From NCBI GenBank assembly GCA_008501785.1, contig QQUD01000534.1, forward strand, positions 1-6,116: a stretch of 6,116 bases of DNA. Direction: 5' to 3'. The stretch is from Chloroflexota bacterium (GTDB taxonomy: Bacteria > Chloroflexota > Anaerolineae > Promineifilales > Promineifilaceae). The position numbers and the translations under genes are program-made. The notes beneath the pieces are model-generated. The model was not told where the DNA came from and ran no database searches. It worked only from the letters and a program-made list of their open reading frames with translations. Shown piece by piece: positions 1-6,009 of the stretch; positions within the stretch are counted from its first letter, which is position 1, and every line of letters begins with the position of its first letter.

Positions 1-77
1 TACAGTTCTGCACCACCATTTACCTCTTCACCATACCGTTGCACAACAATGGCAATCCGCTTTGGCATTTTTGTCAT
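1..77 (-). CDS. Family 4 glycosyltransferase, N-terminus only (runs off the window)
   Basis: Only the first 25 codons lie in the window: MTKMPKRIAIVVQRYG, then EEVNGGAEL. A lysine/arginine-flanked hydrophobic strand, then QRYG, then a glycine-rich NGGAEL turn is the usual first beta-strand and acceptor-side loop of GT-B fold GT4 enzymes, which transfer a sugar from a nucleotide-sugar donor on the cytoplasmic side of the membrane. The start at 77 is preferred over the second Met at 68 because a GGAG Shine-Dalgarno core (92-89) lies 11 bases upstream of it, 20 from the other. The ATG overlaps the TGA of the preceding small gene as ATGA, which suggests translational coupling. The fold and family call is fairly safe; the sugar specificity cannot be judged because the donor-binding C-terminal half is outside the window. 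Confidence 0.82.
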   Translation of the reverse strand, partial: MTKMPKRIAIVVQRYGEEVNGGAEL

Positions 78-317
78 ATTATCATTGTCTCCAGAAGAAG
101 TTTCAATTTAACCAACCAGTAAATAGAAATTTGACGAACGATTGTCTCTTCAAATGCTGCTACTCGCTTCTGTTGTTTATCAATTACCTGCTCGTGTATT
201 GTCATATTGGTATTTAAAATGTCGATTATATCATCCAAACATTCATAACCTTTTTTGAATTGGTCAATTCAAAAGCATATATTCAACAAGTGTTTTGTCA
301 ATGACCGTTTGGGACAA
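74..317 (-). pseudogene. Small coiled-coil-like gene of about 80 codons, broken by a one-base frameshift
   Basis: Two short frames join into one plausible protein. The first begins at TTG 317 (AGGG at 328-325, spacer 7) and reads LSQTVIDKTLVEYMLLN to a TGA at 266-264. The second opens right after a TGA at 271-269 and reads DQFKKGYECLDDIID, continues through HEQVIDKQQKRVAAFEE and ends ISIYWLVKLKLLLETMII at TGA 76-74. The span is 244 bases, 3 x 81 + 1, so one surplus base separates the frames; removing one T near 267-269 would give a continuous reading of 80 residues. The composition (charged, Gln/Lys/Glu-rich, then a hydrophobic helix) suggests a helical or coiled-coil protein with an amphipathic tail. 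The ATGA overlap with the GT4 start argues that the second half was, or is, translated. If the frameshift is real, an internal start at TTG 238 (54 residues) or ATG 205 (43 residues) could still express the tail. It may instead be the decayed C-terminus of the 339-725 gene, whose frame it continues after two stops. Function unknown. Confidence 0.5.
253..274. repeat. Perfect inverted repeat, 10-base arms, 2-base centre
   Basis: On the plus strand TTTTGAATTG (253-262) is followed by GT and then its exact reverse complement CAATTCAAAA (265-274). In RNA it would most easily form a 9-bp stem with a four-base GACC loop on the transcribed (minus) strand. There is no U-tract after it in the direction of transcription; A's follow instead, so it is not an intrinsic terminator. 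Both TGA codons that close or open the two frames of the broken small gene lie inside this element. Confidence 0.75.
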
Positions 318-338
318 ATCTAAACCCTAAAATGGACT

Positions 339-725
339 TTAAGCAGGCTTATTATCTTCTTCTATTGTCTTGCTGGCTATTGACAGTGCACGCAATAAAT
401 GATAATTGACTTCTTTCTGTTTTGACACGTTTTGTTTAACATAATATAAAACAAGCGCATGCACTTTACCACGCAATGCCTCTATGATGCCACCAATAAT
501 TGGTATGTTAACTTTGGTAACATGCATTTCTATACTCGTATTATCATACGCCAATGCTGCATGGTACATATGTTCGTAAAACTCATATGGTAAATGTTCT
601 CCATCTGTAGGCACAATCGGTTCATTGCCATCGCCAACAGTGACCTGTTTGGTTAAAATTTCAGCACGAATATCACGCATAATATCTTCGATATTTTTCT
701 CTGTCGCTACTTTTTTTTCATTCAC
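339..725 (-). CDS. Small soluble protein of a glycan cluster, function unknown (128 aa)
   Basis: The start is GTG at 725, supported by GGAG at 735-732 with a 6-base spacer; the next Met, at residue 16, has no comparable site. Three parts can be seen: a charged amphipathic N-terminal helix (KNIEDIMRDIRAEIL, residues 11-25), a middle containing EFYEHMYHAALAYDNTSIEM and a Val/Ile-rich stretch (NIPIIGGIIEAL), and a basic C-terminal helix ending YHLLRALSIASKTIEE. No catalytic motif, signal peptide or clear membrane span is visible, although HALVLYYVKQ could pack against a membrane. From memory, proteins of this pattern (helix, then YD...P..G, then a hydrophobic LVLYYV helix, then an asparagine and RAL near the end) occur as uncharacterised genes beside glycosyltransferases and methyltransferases in Chloroflexota surface-glycan clusters; this is recollection, not a search. 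The stop TAA (341-339) is followed in frame by TAG 12 bases later. A helper or scaffold role is a guess. Confidence 0.7.
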   Translation of the reverse strand: MNEKKVATEKNIEDIMRDIRAEILTKQVTVGDGNEPIVPTDGEHLPYEFYEHMYHAALAYDNTSIEMHVTKVNIPIIGGIIEALRGKVHALVLYYVKQNVSKQKEVNYHLLRALSIASKTIEEDNKPA

Positions 726-731
726 TGTCTA

Positions 732-735
732 CTCC
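732..735 (-). promoter_or_regulatory. Shine-Dalgarno GGAG that fixes the GTG start at 725
   Basis: Minus-strand GGAG is separated from the GTG at 725-723 by six bases (TAGACA). The first three of these, TAG, also end the upstream mini-ORF, so terminating ribosomes would stop directly on this site. Confidence 0.6.
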
Positions 736-742
736 AATGTAA

Positions 743-780
743 ATCGAATTGCTAATTCGATAGGCGATTTACCAAATCGC
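743..780. repeat. Two adjacent perfect hairpins in the leader of the 128-aa gene
   Basis: Hairpin one (743-761): arms ATCGAATT and AATTCGAT, 8 bp, loop of three bases. Hairpin two (764-780): arms GCGATTT and AAATCGC, 7 bp, loop of three bases. They are separated by two bases. In the minus-strand transcript the second is met first, and the other ends only a few bases before the GGAG and GTG of the downstream gene. Neither is followed by a strong U-run, so simple termination is unlikely. They could influence initiation, mRNA stability or processing, or be a mobile-element scar; the sequence does not decide between these. Confidence 0.6.
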
Positions 781-924
781 ACTACGGTTTTCATGGGTGG
801 TGGTGTGCCACGTTCATGATGTCTCCTCTACAGATAAAAAGAGCATATACAAAACTTGTAATTGTGTTTCTGCTTGTTGTAATGTACATGACAATAAGTT
901 TGAATTTTTCGGCCATAGGTCGAG

Positions 925-2424
925 TTAATTTGAGTTTACTCTTTCATAAATAATAAAATCCGTTTCTCTTGGCCCTGGTAACTCAGCTATAGGTTGATAC
1001 CAAAGGTCAAATTTAGGGTTTGTATGAATCTCGGCTAAAGCCCAATCAAAATCAGGGAGATATACATAATAATCAGGTGTATAATGCCAAAATCCCCATG
1101 CAAAATCCCCGTCAGAAATATGTGGAGTTATCGCCGGCGTTACCAATCCAGCCAAATCAATAATTCGATTACTCGTATAGAATCCTAAATAACCAATTTC
1201 AATATAAGCGATACTTTCAGTTGGTTGTGTGTTTTCATTAAACCAGTCACTCAATGCCACATAACTCGTCCCCCTAGAATCGCCTCGGTAGTTTGTGTAA
1301 TTTTGCATCGGTTTACTGAGCAGAAAAAGAACGTAAACCACAAAACAGGCAGATAATCCAATGCCTATTTTAGGTCGGGTGATATATGCCATCATCCATT
1401 CCACAATCTTCACCAAGCCAAGGGCAAAAAATATGTGTAGGACAAACAGTATTGGCAATTGATACCACCAATAAGCGGCAACTTGTAGAATGGTGTAACC
1501 CATGATGTACGATATCATCCAGACCAAAAAGAGCAACCACTTACGATTTTGAAATATTGCAACCCCCAACCCAATTATTATGAGAAGCCACCACCCATTC
1601 AAAAAAGGGATGGTTGTGATTTGAAACCGACTTCCCCAAGCAGGCATCCACTCATAGATTAACCGTTGGAGCAAAGAACTCCATATACCAGACTGGCCTT
1701 GTGCGTTTTTTGCCGCTAAGGTATTTGGTAACAAACTGCCAAATGTGAAATAAGCATATGTAAACCATAAGGATACAGGTATGCTAAATCCTAAAATGAG
1801 ATGAAAAGAAGATTGTAAGATTTCCGATTGAGTTATTTTTTTATAGAGCCAAAAGAAAATTACATTACATAGTAATAGGACAAATAACACGAGTACACCT
1901 TCTCCTCGTGTTAGGAATAAAAAGCCTGTGCCTAATCCTGCCCAAAAATAATTTCTGTTTTGAAATAAAGAGAGGCTCATGACCAATAAAAAGGAAAAAA
2001 GATATGCTTCCATGCCCAAAAAACTTACAAAACCGGAAGCAATCATAACGAAGCCGATAGCAACTGCCTGATATGCCGATATATCCCAAGCCTGCCGGAA
2101 CAAAAATATAATCCAAATGATCCCAATCCAGCAAAAGGCAGTAACAAACACGGCTAAAGTTGGCAGGCTGGCAAAAGACAATATGTTTGCAGCGCCACCA
2201 ACAAGGAGCGTAAATAATGGCGTTGTTGTACCCTGTGTGGCCGGCGGATGATTGAAAACAAAACCCTGTCCATTGGCAATATTTTTTGCATACGTTAAGG
2301 TAATGTAACTATCATCATTCAGAAAAGCTGGATACTGGAAAGCAATCCACAAAGGTACTGAACTCATAATAATCAGTGCTATTATTGATAATATTAGGCT
2401 GTTTTTGAGCTTGTCTGTTTGCAT
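925..2424 (-). CDS. GT-C type membrane glycosyltransferase (499 aa)
   Basis: This is an integral membrane protein with about ten hydrophobic segments. Segment one (residues about 9-30) is followed by an acidic pair, D37-D38, in NDDSYITLTYAKNIANGQGF. A DD pair in the first external loop followed by S/Y and a Y.K/RN...G.G pattern is characteristic of GT-C enzymes of the AftB/ArnT/PMT broad class, which use a polyprenyl-phosphate sugar donor on the outer face; the second Asp is the likely catalytic base. TQGTTTPLFTLL (63-74) occupies the place of the family's GYT.PLW motif, GMEAYLF (137-143) corresponds to its G.E..L loop, and LTRGEG (171-176) to the usual LTRPEG segment. The last ~120 residues (from about 380) form a soluble external domain with IGYLGFYTSNRIIDLAGLV (410-428), a common tail of this group. 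ATG 2424 has only a weak GGTG-like site upstream. It lies downstream of the lyase-like gene with a 119-base gap. Acceptor and sugar are unknown; AftB-like is a family resemblance, not an assignment of arabinose. Confidence 0.82.
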   Translation of the reverse strand: MQTDKLKNSLILSIIALIIMSSVPLWIAFQYPAFLNDDSYITLTYAKNIANGQGFVFNHPPATQGTTTPLFTLLVGGAANILSFASLPTLAVFVTAFCWIGIIWIIFLFRQAWDISAYQAVAIGFVMIASGFVSFLGMEAYLFSFLLVMSLSLFQNRNYFWAGLGTGFLFLTRGEGVLVLFVLLLCNVIFFWLYKKITQSEILQSSFHLILGFSIPVSLWFTYAYFTFGSLLPNTLAAKNAQGQSGIWSSLLQRLIYEWMPAWGSRFQITTIPFLNGWWLLIIIGLGVAIFQNRKWLLFLVWMISYIMGYTILQVAAYWWYQLPILFVLHIFFALGLVKIVEWMMAYITRPKIGIGLSACFVVYVLFLLSKPMQNYTNYRGDSRGTSYVALSDWFNENTQPTESIAYIEIGYLGFYTSNRIIDLAGLVTPAITPHISDGDFAWGFWHYTPDYYVYLPDFDWALAEIHTNPKFDLWYQPIAELPGPRETDFIIYERVNSN

Positions 2425-2543
2425 CTATGCACCACCCCTACCCCATCACCTATTTATGCCAATCCTGTTACGCGAATGCCTTCGATTTTGGTATTGTGGA
2501 TAATACGGTAAGGTGATGACCCTCGCCAATCAGATTGATATTG
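2425..2543 (-). other. 119-base gap that keeps the upstream frame open for 29 codons past the stop
   Basis: Directly after the TAG (2546-2544) of the 909-residue gene the same frame continues QYQSDWRGSSPYRIIHNTK and on to TAA at 2456-2454. The other two minus-strand frames are also open for part of this stretch, so openness by itself is weak evidence. A modest inverted repeat (GTATT 2491-2495 with AATAC 2502-2506, loop 6) is present but has no U-tract; no terminator or promoter was recognised. The 29 bases next to the GT-C start include GGGGTGG, its only candidate ribosome site. Confidence 0.4.
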
Positions 2544-5273
2544 CTAATCATAATTGATGGTTAGACAGCCATAGTTGTCAGCATTGGGCAATGAAACGTT
2601 TAGCCATTGATCATCCCACTGCCACCACCTAGAATCTAATACAGTTTCATTCCATTTAATAATAGTATCCTCTTCAGGATTATGTAGCTGGACACGAATC
2701 ATTGTGCCGCCAGCATAACATATTTTGCTCCCCACTTCATTTTGGATGAACGATACCATTTTACCATCTGTTCCTAATATATCTCCTTCCACGTAACTAT
2801 CTGTAAAATTATGCAACAATATAACCTCATCCTCAGCCAAAGACCAGTTGATCAGCGAGCCATTCTTGTTTTCTCCAATATATGTTAGATTGATATCTCC
2901 TTGTGCATATTTTTGGGTCAGAAAAGCGGCCGATGTTTTTAATTCCGTATCCAATTCAGATGTGTATAACAACTCCCAGTCAGGGGAACGTAAATATAAA
3001 TCGTTGGACGGCAATGCCTGCCTGGAAATGAGTGAGGCATCACTTTCTGCCCATGCCATGCTTGCTATTCGTTGCTCATTATTGAGGTGTATTTTACCTT
3101 CTTGTATTTCCCCACTGCCGTTTAAATGCCATATTAAAGAAGGTGGATAAGATGATTGAGGGGAAGAAGCGTCATCCATGACCAAAATCAAGCCATTGTG
3201 GATGAGATAAATGGTGCGTTGATGCTGCCAACCGTGCCAATCAGAGAGTGTTGTTGTTGCCATATCTATGGTTTCGCTAGTGAAAAACTGTTCGGGTTCA
3301 GCATAAGCAGGTGGGTCTTGCAACCATGGGGTACCAACGGCCGTTATCCGCCACACCATCTCTGGCATACCAGATTTGGGCAACAACAATCCATTCAGGA
3401 ATTCACGGGGAACCCGTTTATCCCTAAACGCACTGCGTCCCGATGGCAGCCACCAAGATTTTTCAGATGTCCAGCGTTCAGAAACCAACGGACCAGCCTG
3501 ATAAATCAACGGCAATGTATTGGTTGCTTTATATCTATGCCATCCCGTAAAGCGCAAATTAAGCAGTGCGTAGGCGGCATCATCATACCAGCCATCCCGT
3601 AAAACAACCTTGTCTGGGGCTAACGACACTTTGTTTGTGGGTACGCCAGAATTGCCGAATAGAAGGCAAGAGCCGACAGATGGTTTTTGCCCGTCACGAA
3701 ACGCCAAAGGGTCAAGGGCAAAGTGCCCTTTTAGCACTTTGTTTTGAGCAAGTAGTTGTTGCAATGTATTCCCTGCTAACCATGTTATTGCAGGGTCTTG
3801 GGTCCAAGCGGAGCCGAATAAGTATGGCAGTGCCATAGTCGGCTCACCATTGATATTATAAGAAAGAGATTCACCATCGGGCAAACCCATAAAAAGCAAC
3901 CAGTTGATTGACAGTTCGATGTTTTGATCCGTTGTGCTGTTATTTTCTTCTTTTTGTTGGCGATATTGATTGACCCACCACGCATTTGCAAACCACACAC
4001 CTTGATATGAATAGGAATCATCTGTATTACGAAAAATTTGCTGCCATCCTAATGGCACAGTGTCCAGATATTCCTCATTTTGTGTAAGCAAATCGTCAGC
4101 AGCCAAATCGTAATTCATCAAAGCGGCTAATAAACCAGCACCAATTTCTTGGTTTTCGTATGGCCCTTGCGGCTGTTTGCCATAGGCGGTGGCGTACAGC
4201 CAATCTACCCATTCTATTGTCATGGCACGTTCATTAACGGCCGTAAACCACTCCGCCACAACTTGCCGATCTACCTCTGAAAACAAATCTGGGAAAGCCT
4301 GATCAAGCAAGACATATTGATGCGCTCTCAAGGCAGCCTCATACTGCCCCCACTTAATGCTATGAGCAGGGGTCGTGTACATATTCTGCGCTGCTTCTTG
4401 CAATAATGCTGTGCGAAATTGGGCTGCGGCATCGGCATCATGCCTATATAATGCCAGGTTCCCCCAAGTCAGCGTCGTCTTGACAGGATTGTCCTCTAAT
4501 AATTGAATGAGATCGTGCTTGATTTGTTCGCTGGTAATTGTATCTACCTGAATATCCATTTGTTCACAAACAAATGGGGTAGATTCTGATATGCCATCAT
4601 ATGTGATAACTGTGTGTGGAGAAAAACTAAGCTGGTATTGTTGAAGCAGCCAGGGAACGAGCAAAAAGGCAGCTAAAGAAAGAGAAGTAATAGAGATTGT
4701 CACACTCCATACCGGAAACGTTATTTTGGAAAAAAGCAGGTTACGAGGAGCTGTAAAGATGAGGTAACCTATCACAAATATCAGTAACCAAAAAAGCGTT
4801 AGTACCAGACCAGAAACGGCAATAAAGAATTCTTCTTCGGCAAAGTGAGACAAAACAGCATCAAACAGAGCTAATCCCATGCCAGCAATCAAGGCTAAAC
4901 CAATCCATACACTGAATCGCCACACCCAATGCCAAATTTGATGATGAAATATGACCAGAAAAAGTTGACGGCCGATTAACAGGGTGAAGGTAAACCAGAG
5001 GAGTACGATAAGCCAAGCTGTATTCTCCCATGATTGAAAACGGATGTAGGCAGCTATACTAATCAGTAATGCAACGATAATTAATAACAGGGTATGTTGC
5101 AAGTAATGACGCAACTCAGCAACGTAAACGAGAAACAGCGTCAGAAGGATAACGGCCGTTCTCACCCCTATATTGATTCCAATTATTTCTCCTGCAAGGA
5201 TGTCAGGGAGAATAATGAGGATAGCAGTAAGGAGCAATGCTGTTATATACCGCGATGCAGCTCGCCTACTCAT
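2544..5273 (-). CDS. Membrane-anchored heparinase II/III-like polysaccharide lyase or binding protein (909 aa)
   Basis: Residues 1-210 carry about seven hydrophobic spans (roughly 8-27, 36-53, 61-77, 86-106, 119-139, 149-172, 187-210). From about 215 the protein is soluble and presumably outside the membrane. Residues about 245-530 are helix-rich and Trp/Tyr-rich, fitting an alpha/alpha toroid. Residues about 535-909 look like a beta-sandwich region: KVVLRDGWYDDAAYALLNL (555-573) then FTGWHRYKATNT (575-586) matches the order and spacing of the heparinase II/III repeat (VLR.GWD..A.YLL... then a His-containing H.D.. segment), and RTIYLIHNGLILVMDD (686-701) matches its later strand (R.v.f....vvvD). 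The canonical HGHAD-type loop is changed to GWHRYKATN, so catalysis is uncertain; His579 is the visible candidate. ATG 5273 lies within the end of the upstream gene (8-base overlap), implying coupling. Likely role: cleaving, remodelling or binding the exported glycan. A multi-span fusion to this fold is less usual than a signal peptide. Fold call moderately sure, activity not. Confidence 0.58.
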   Translation of the reverse strand: MSRRAASRYITALLLTAILIILPDILAGEIIGINIGVRTAVILLTLFLVYVAELRHYLQHTLLLIIVALLISIAAYIRFQSWENTAWLIVLLWFTFTLLIGRQLFLVIFHHQIWHWVWRFSVWIGLALIAGMGLALFDAVLSHFAEEEFFIAVSGLVLTLFWLLIFVIGYLIFTAPRNLLFSKITFPVWSVTISITSLSLAAFLLVPWLLQQYQLSFSPHTVITYDGISESTPFVCEQMDIQVDTITSEQIKHDLIQLLEDNPVKTTLTWGNLALYRHDADAAAQFRTALLQEAAQNMYTTPAHSIKWGQYEAALRAHQYVLLDQAFPDLFSEVDRQVVAEWFTAVNERAMTIEWVDWLYATAYGKQPQGPYENQEIGAGLLAALMNYDLAADDLLTQNEEYLDTVPLGWQQIFRNTDDSYSYQGVWFANAWWVNQYRQQKEENNSTTDQNIELSINWLLFMGLPDGESLSYNINGEPTMALPYLFGSAWTQDPAITWLAGNTLQQLLAQNKVLKGHFALDPLAFRDGQKPSVGSCLLFGNSGVPTNKVSLAPDKVVLRDGWYDDAAYALLNLRFTGWHRYKATNTLPLIYQAGPLVSERWTSEKSWWLPSGRSAFRDKRVPREFLNGLLLPKSGMPEMVWRITAVGTPWLQDPPAYAEPEQFFTSETIDMATTTLSDWHGWQHQRTIYLIHNGLILVMDDASSPQSSYPPSLIWHLNGSGEIQEGKIHLNNEQRIASMAWAESDASLISRQALPSNDLYLRSPDWELLYTSELDTELKTSAAFLTQKYAQGDINLTYIGENKNGSLINWSLAEDEVILLHNFTDSYVEGDILGTDGKMVSFIQNEVGSKICYAGGTMIRVQLHNPEEDTIIKWNETVLDSRWWQWDDQWLNVSLPNADNYGCLTINYD
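3336..3345. repeat. AACGGCCGTT palindrome, copy 1
   Basis: Perfect 10-base palindrome inside the lyase-like gene, read on the coding strand as ACG GCC GTT (Thr-Ala-Val, residues 644-646). Confidence 0.6.
3714..3741. repeat. Two overlapping, mutually exclusive inverted repeats inside the lyase-like gene
   Basis: AAGGGCA (3714-3720) pairs with TGCCCTT (3724-3730), 7 bp with a three-base loop. CAAAGTGC (3719-3726) pairs with GCACTTTG (3734-3741), 8 bp with a seven-base loop. They share bases, so only one can form at a time. They encode the NKVLKGHFAL segment and may simply reflect local codon choice. Confidence 0.4.
4236..4245. repeat. AACGGCCGTA, near-perfect copy 2 of the palindrome
   Basis: The eight-base palindromic core ACGGCCGT is at 4237-4244; the final base differs from the perfect element. 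It is again read as ACG GCC GTT (Thr-Ala-Val, residues 344-346). Confidence 0.5.
5151..5160. repeat. AACGGCCGTT palindrome, copy 3
   Basis: Second perfect copy, identical to that at 3336-3345, again read ACG GCC GTT as Thr-Ala-Val (residues 39-41), here at the edge of a membrane segment. Related shorter CGGCCG cores lie at 2927-2932 and 4969-4974, and a half-matching AACGGCCAC at 6001-6009. Confidence 0.6.
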
Positions 5274-6009
5274 CTACGCACACGCCTCGATCAAACTCAA
5301 AAATCATTACCCTGTCTTGATTGTAAATCAGCTTAAATACAGGATCATCTAGCAAGAGTTGCGGTGAAAGCATGGCATGATCATTATGTGTAAATAACGC
5401 TTTATCTACCTCGCCTCTTTTTTGTCCAATGTATACATGCGTGATCGGGTCAGGAAAGCGGCATAGTGCAGCCTTATCCTCGTCAGACATTTGTGGTGAA
5501 GTGTATAATTGTCGGGTTAACTCTGTTGTGATTTGGCGATAATTTTCTACAATCGGTTCCTCTACAAAGGACGCATATTGAGGCGGGACGGTTGTTTGGC
5601 GTTTTGTAAGCAATTGCAGCCACCAACCTGCATCACTTCCTGCGGGTGTCTTTTGATATTCAAACGCATTTACCAAGAAAAAAGCGTCCCCAGGTAAGTG
5701 ATCATTGATCCATGCGGCAGCATGCATATCTGGACGAGAACTTAAATCAAATTCACGATCAAGTGTTTGCATCATGCGCGGAAGTTGCGATAAGGATAAA
5801 AGGATAAAAAACGTCAAAAGTATGGGTTGCCAACGGAAAGAGCAACGCGGGAGTATAGTACCAACCGCAACAGCCCAAATGAGAGATAGTGGCATATACA
5901 AGCTGGTACGGATAGTGAACGCTTCAATTAGGAACGTACCAGGTAAAGATAGGCCAGATAAAATAGGTAGGCTGATAACTATCAGCATCCAAATTATGGG
6001 AACGGCCAC
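5266..6009 (-). CDS. C-terminal part of a multi-span membrane protein, probably GT-C like (247 codons from GTG)
   Basis: The frame starts at GTG 6009 because a TGA at 6042-6040 blocks it upstream; GGGGA at 6020-6016 with a six-base spacer could serve as a ribosome site, but the same protein style continues beyond the TGA, so this is probably a truncated product. Three hydrophobic segments are visible (about residues 5-26, 38-53 and 61-75). A soluble tail of ~170 residues follows with MHAAAWINDHLPGDAFFLVN (95-114), AGSDAGWWLQLLTKRQTTVP (123-142), ITHVYIGQKRG (189-199) and FKLIYNQDRVMIFEF (225-239). From memory, such a tail (W...PPDA.F..N, G.D.GWWL..L..R.T..PP, VTHVYVG...G, L.Y....V.IFE) closes large GT-C-like membrane proteins of glycan clusters. 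The acidic catalytic loop, if present, lies outside the window. The stop TAG (5268-5266) overlaps the next gene by 8 bases. A real gene; its specific activity is unknown. Confidence 0.7.
   Translation of the reverse strand: MAVPIIWMLIVISLPILSGLSLPGTFLIEAFTIRTSLYMPLSLIWAVAVGTILPRCSFRWQPILLTFFILLSLSQLPRMMQTLDREFDLSSRPDMHAAAWINDHLPGDAFFLVNAFEYQKTPAGSDAGWWLQLLTKRQTTVPPQYASFVEEPIVENYRQITTELTRQLYTSPQMSDEDKAALCRFPDPITHVYIGQKRGEVDKALFTHNDHAMLSPQLLLDDPVFKLIYNQDRVMIFEFDRGVCVDE

Larger units (their letters stand above)
726..924 (-). other. 199-base gap with chained mini-ORFs, possibly a decayed gene
   Basis: No ordinary gene is present. In frame after the TAA of the GT-C gene there is an open run of 36 codons (924-817), Gln/Glu/Leu-rich with LQQAETQLQVLYMLFLSVEE, ending at TGA 816-814. 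This stop overlaps (ATGA) an ATG at 817, which is preceded by a strong AGAGGAG (829-823, spacer 5) and opens an eight-residue peptide MNVAHHHP. Its stop overlaps (ATGA) another ATG at 794, opening a 21-residue ORF (MKTVVRFGKSP...) ending at TAG 731-729, two codons before the GTG of the next gene. The chaining could reflect frameshifts in one former gene or a leader-like arrangement. An ATG at 916 also gives a 41-residue ORF ending with the same MNVAHHHP, but it has no ribosome site. I do not recognise any of these peptides. Confidence 0.35.

Noticed and set aside
253..274. Intrinsic terminator after the 128-aa gene
   Set aside because: The stem is AT-rich and is followed by A's rather than U's in the transcribed direction.
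729..794. 21-residue ORF as N-terminus of an ABC-2 polysaccharide exporter subunit or of ribosomal protein S21
   Set aside because: Resemblance is limited to a few residues (TVVR.GKSPIEL) and no continuation of either family is present.
625..819. Plus-strand ORF of 64 codons
   Set aside because: It is antisense to the well-supported 128-aa gene and its leader, with no ribosome site or recognisable protein pattern; a shadow frame.
882..889. ATGTACAT palindrome as an operator
   Set aside because: Eight bases, a single copy, and not placed at a recognisable promoter.
840..900. Possible promoter (TATATG with a TTACAA-like box) upstream of the 128-aa gene
   Set aside because: The spacing and -35 match are poor, and AT-rich DNA gives many such matches; not reported as a feature.
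2848..3838. Three plus-strand ORFs of 90-148 codons
   Set aside because: All lie antisense within the lyase-like gene. They are Cys/Arg/Pro-rich in the manner of shadow translations and are not chained or preceded by ribosome sites.
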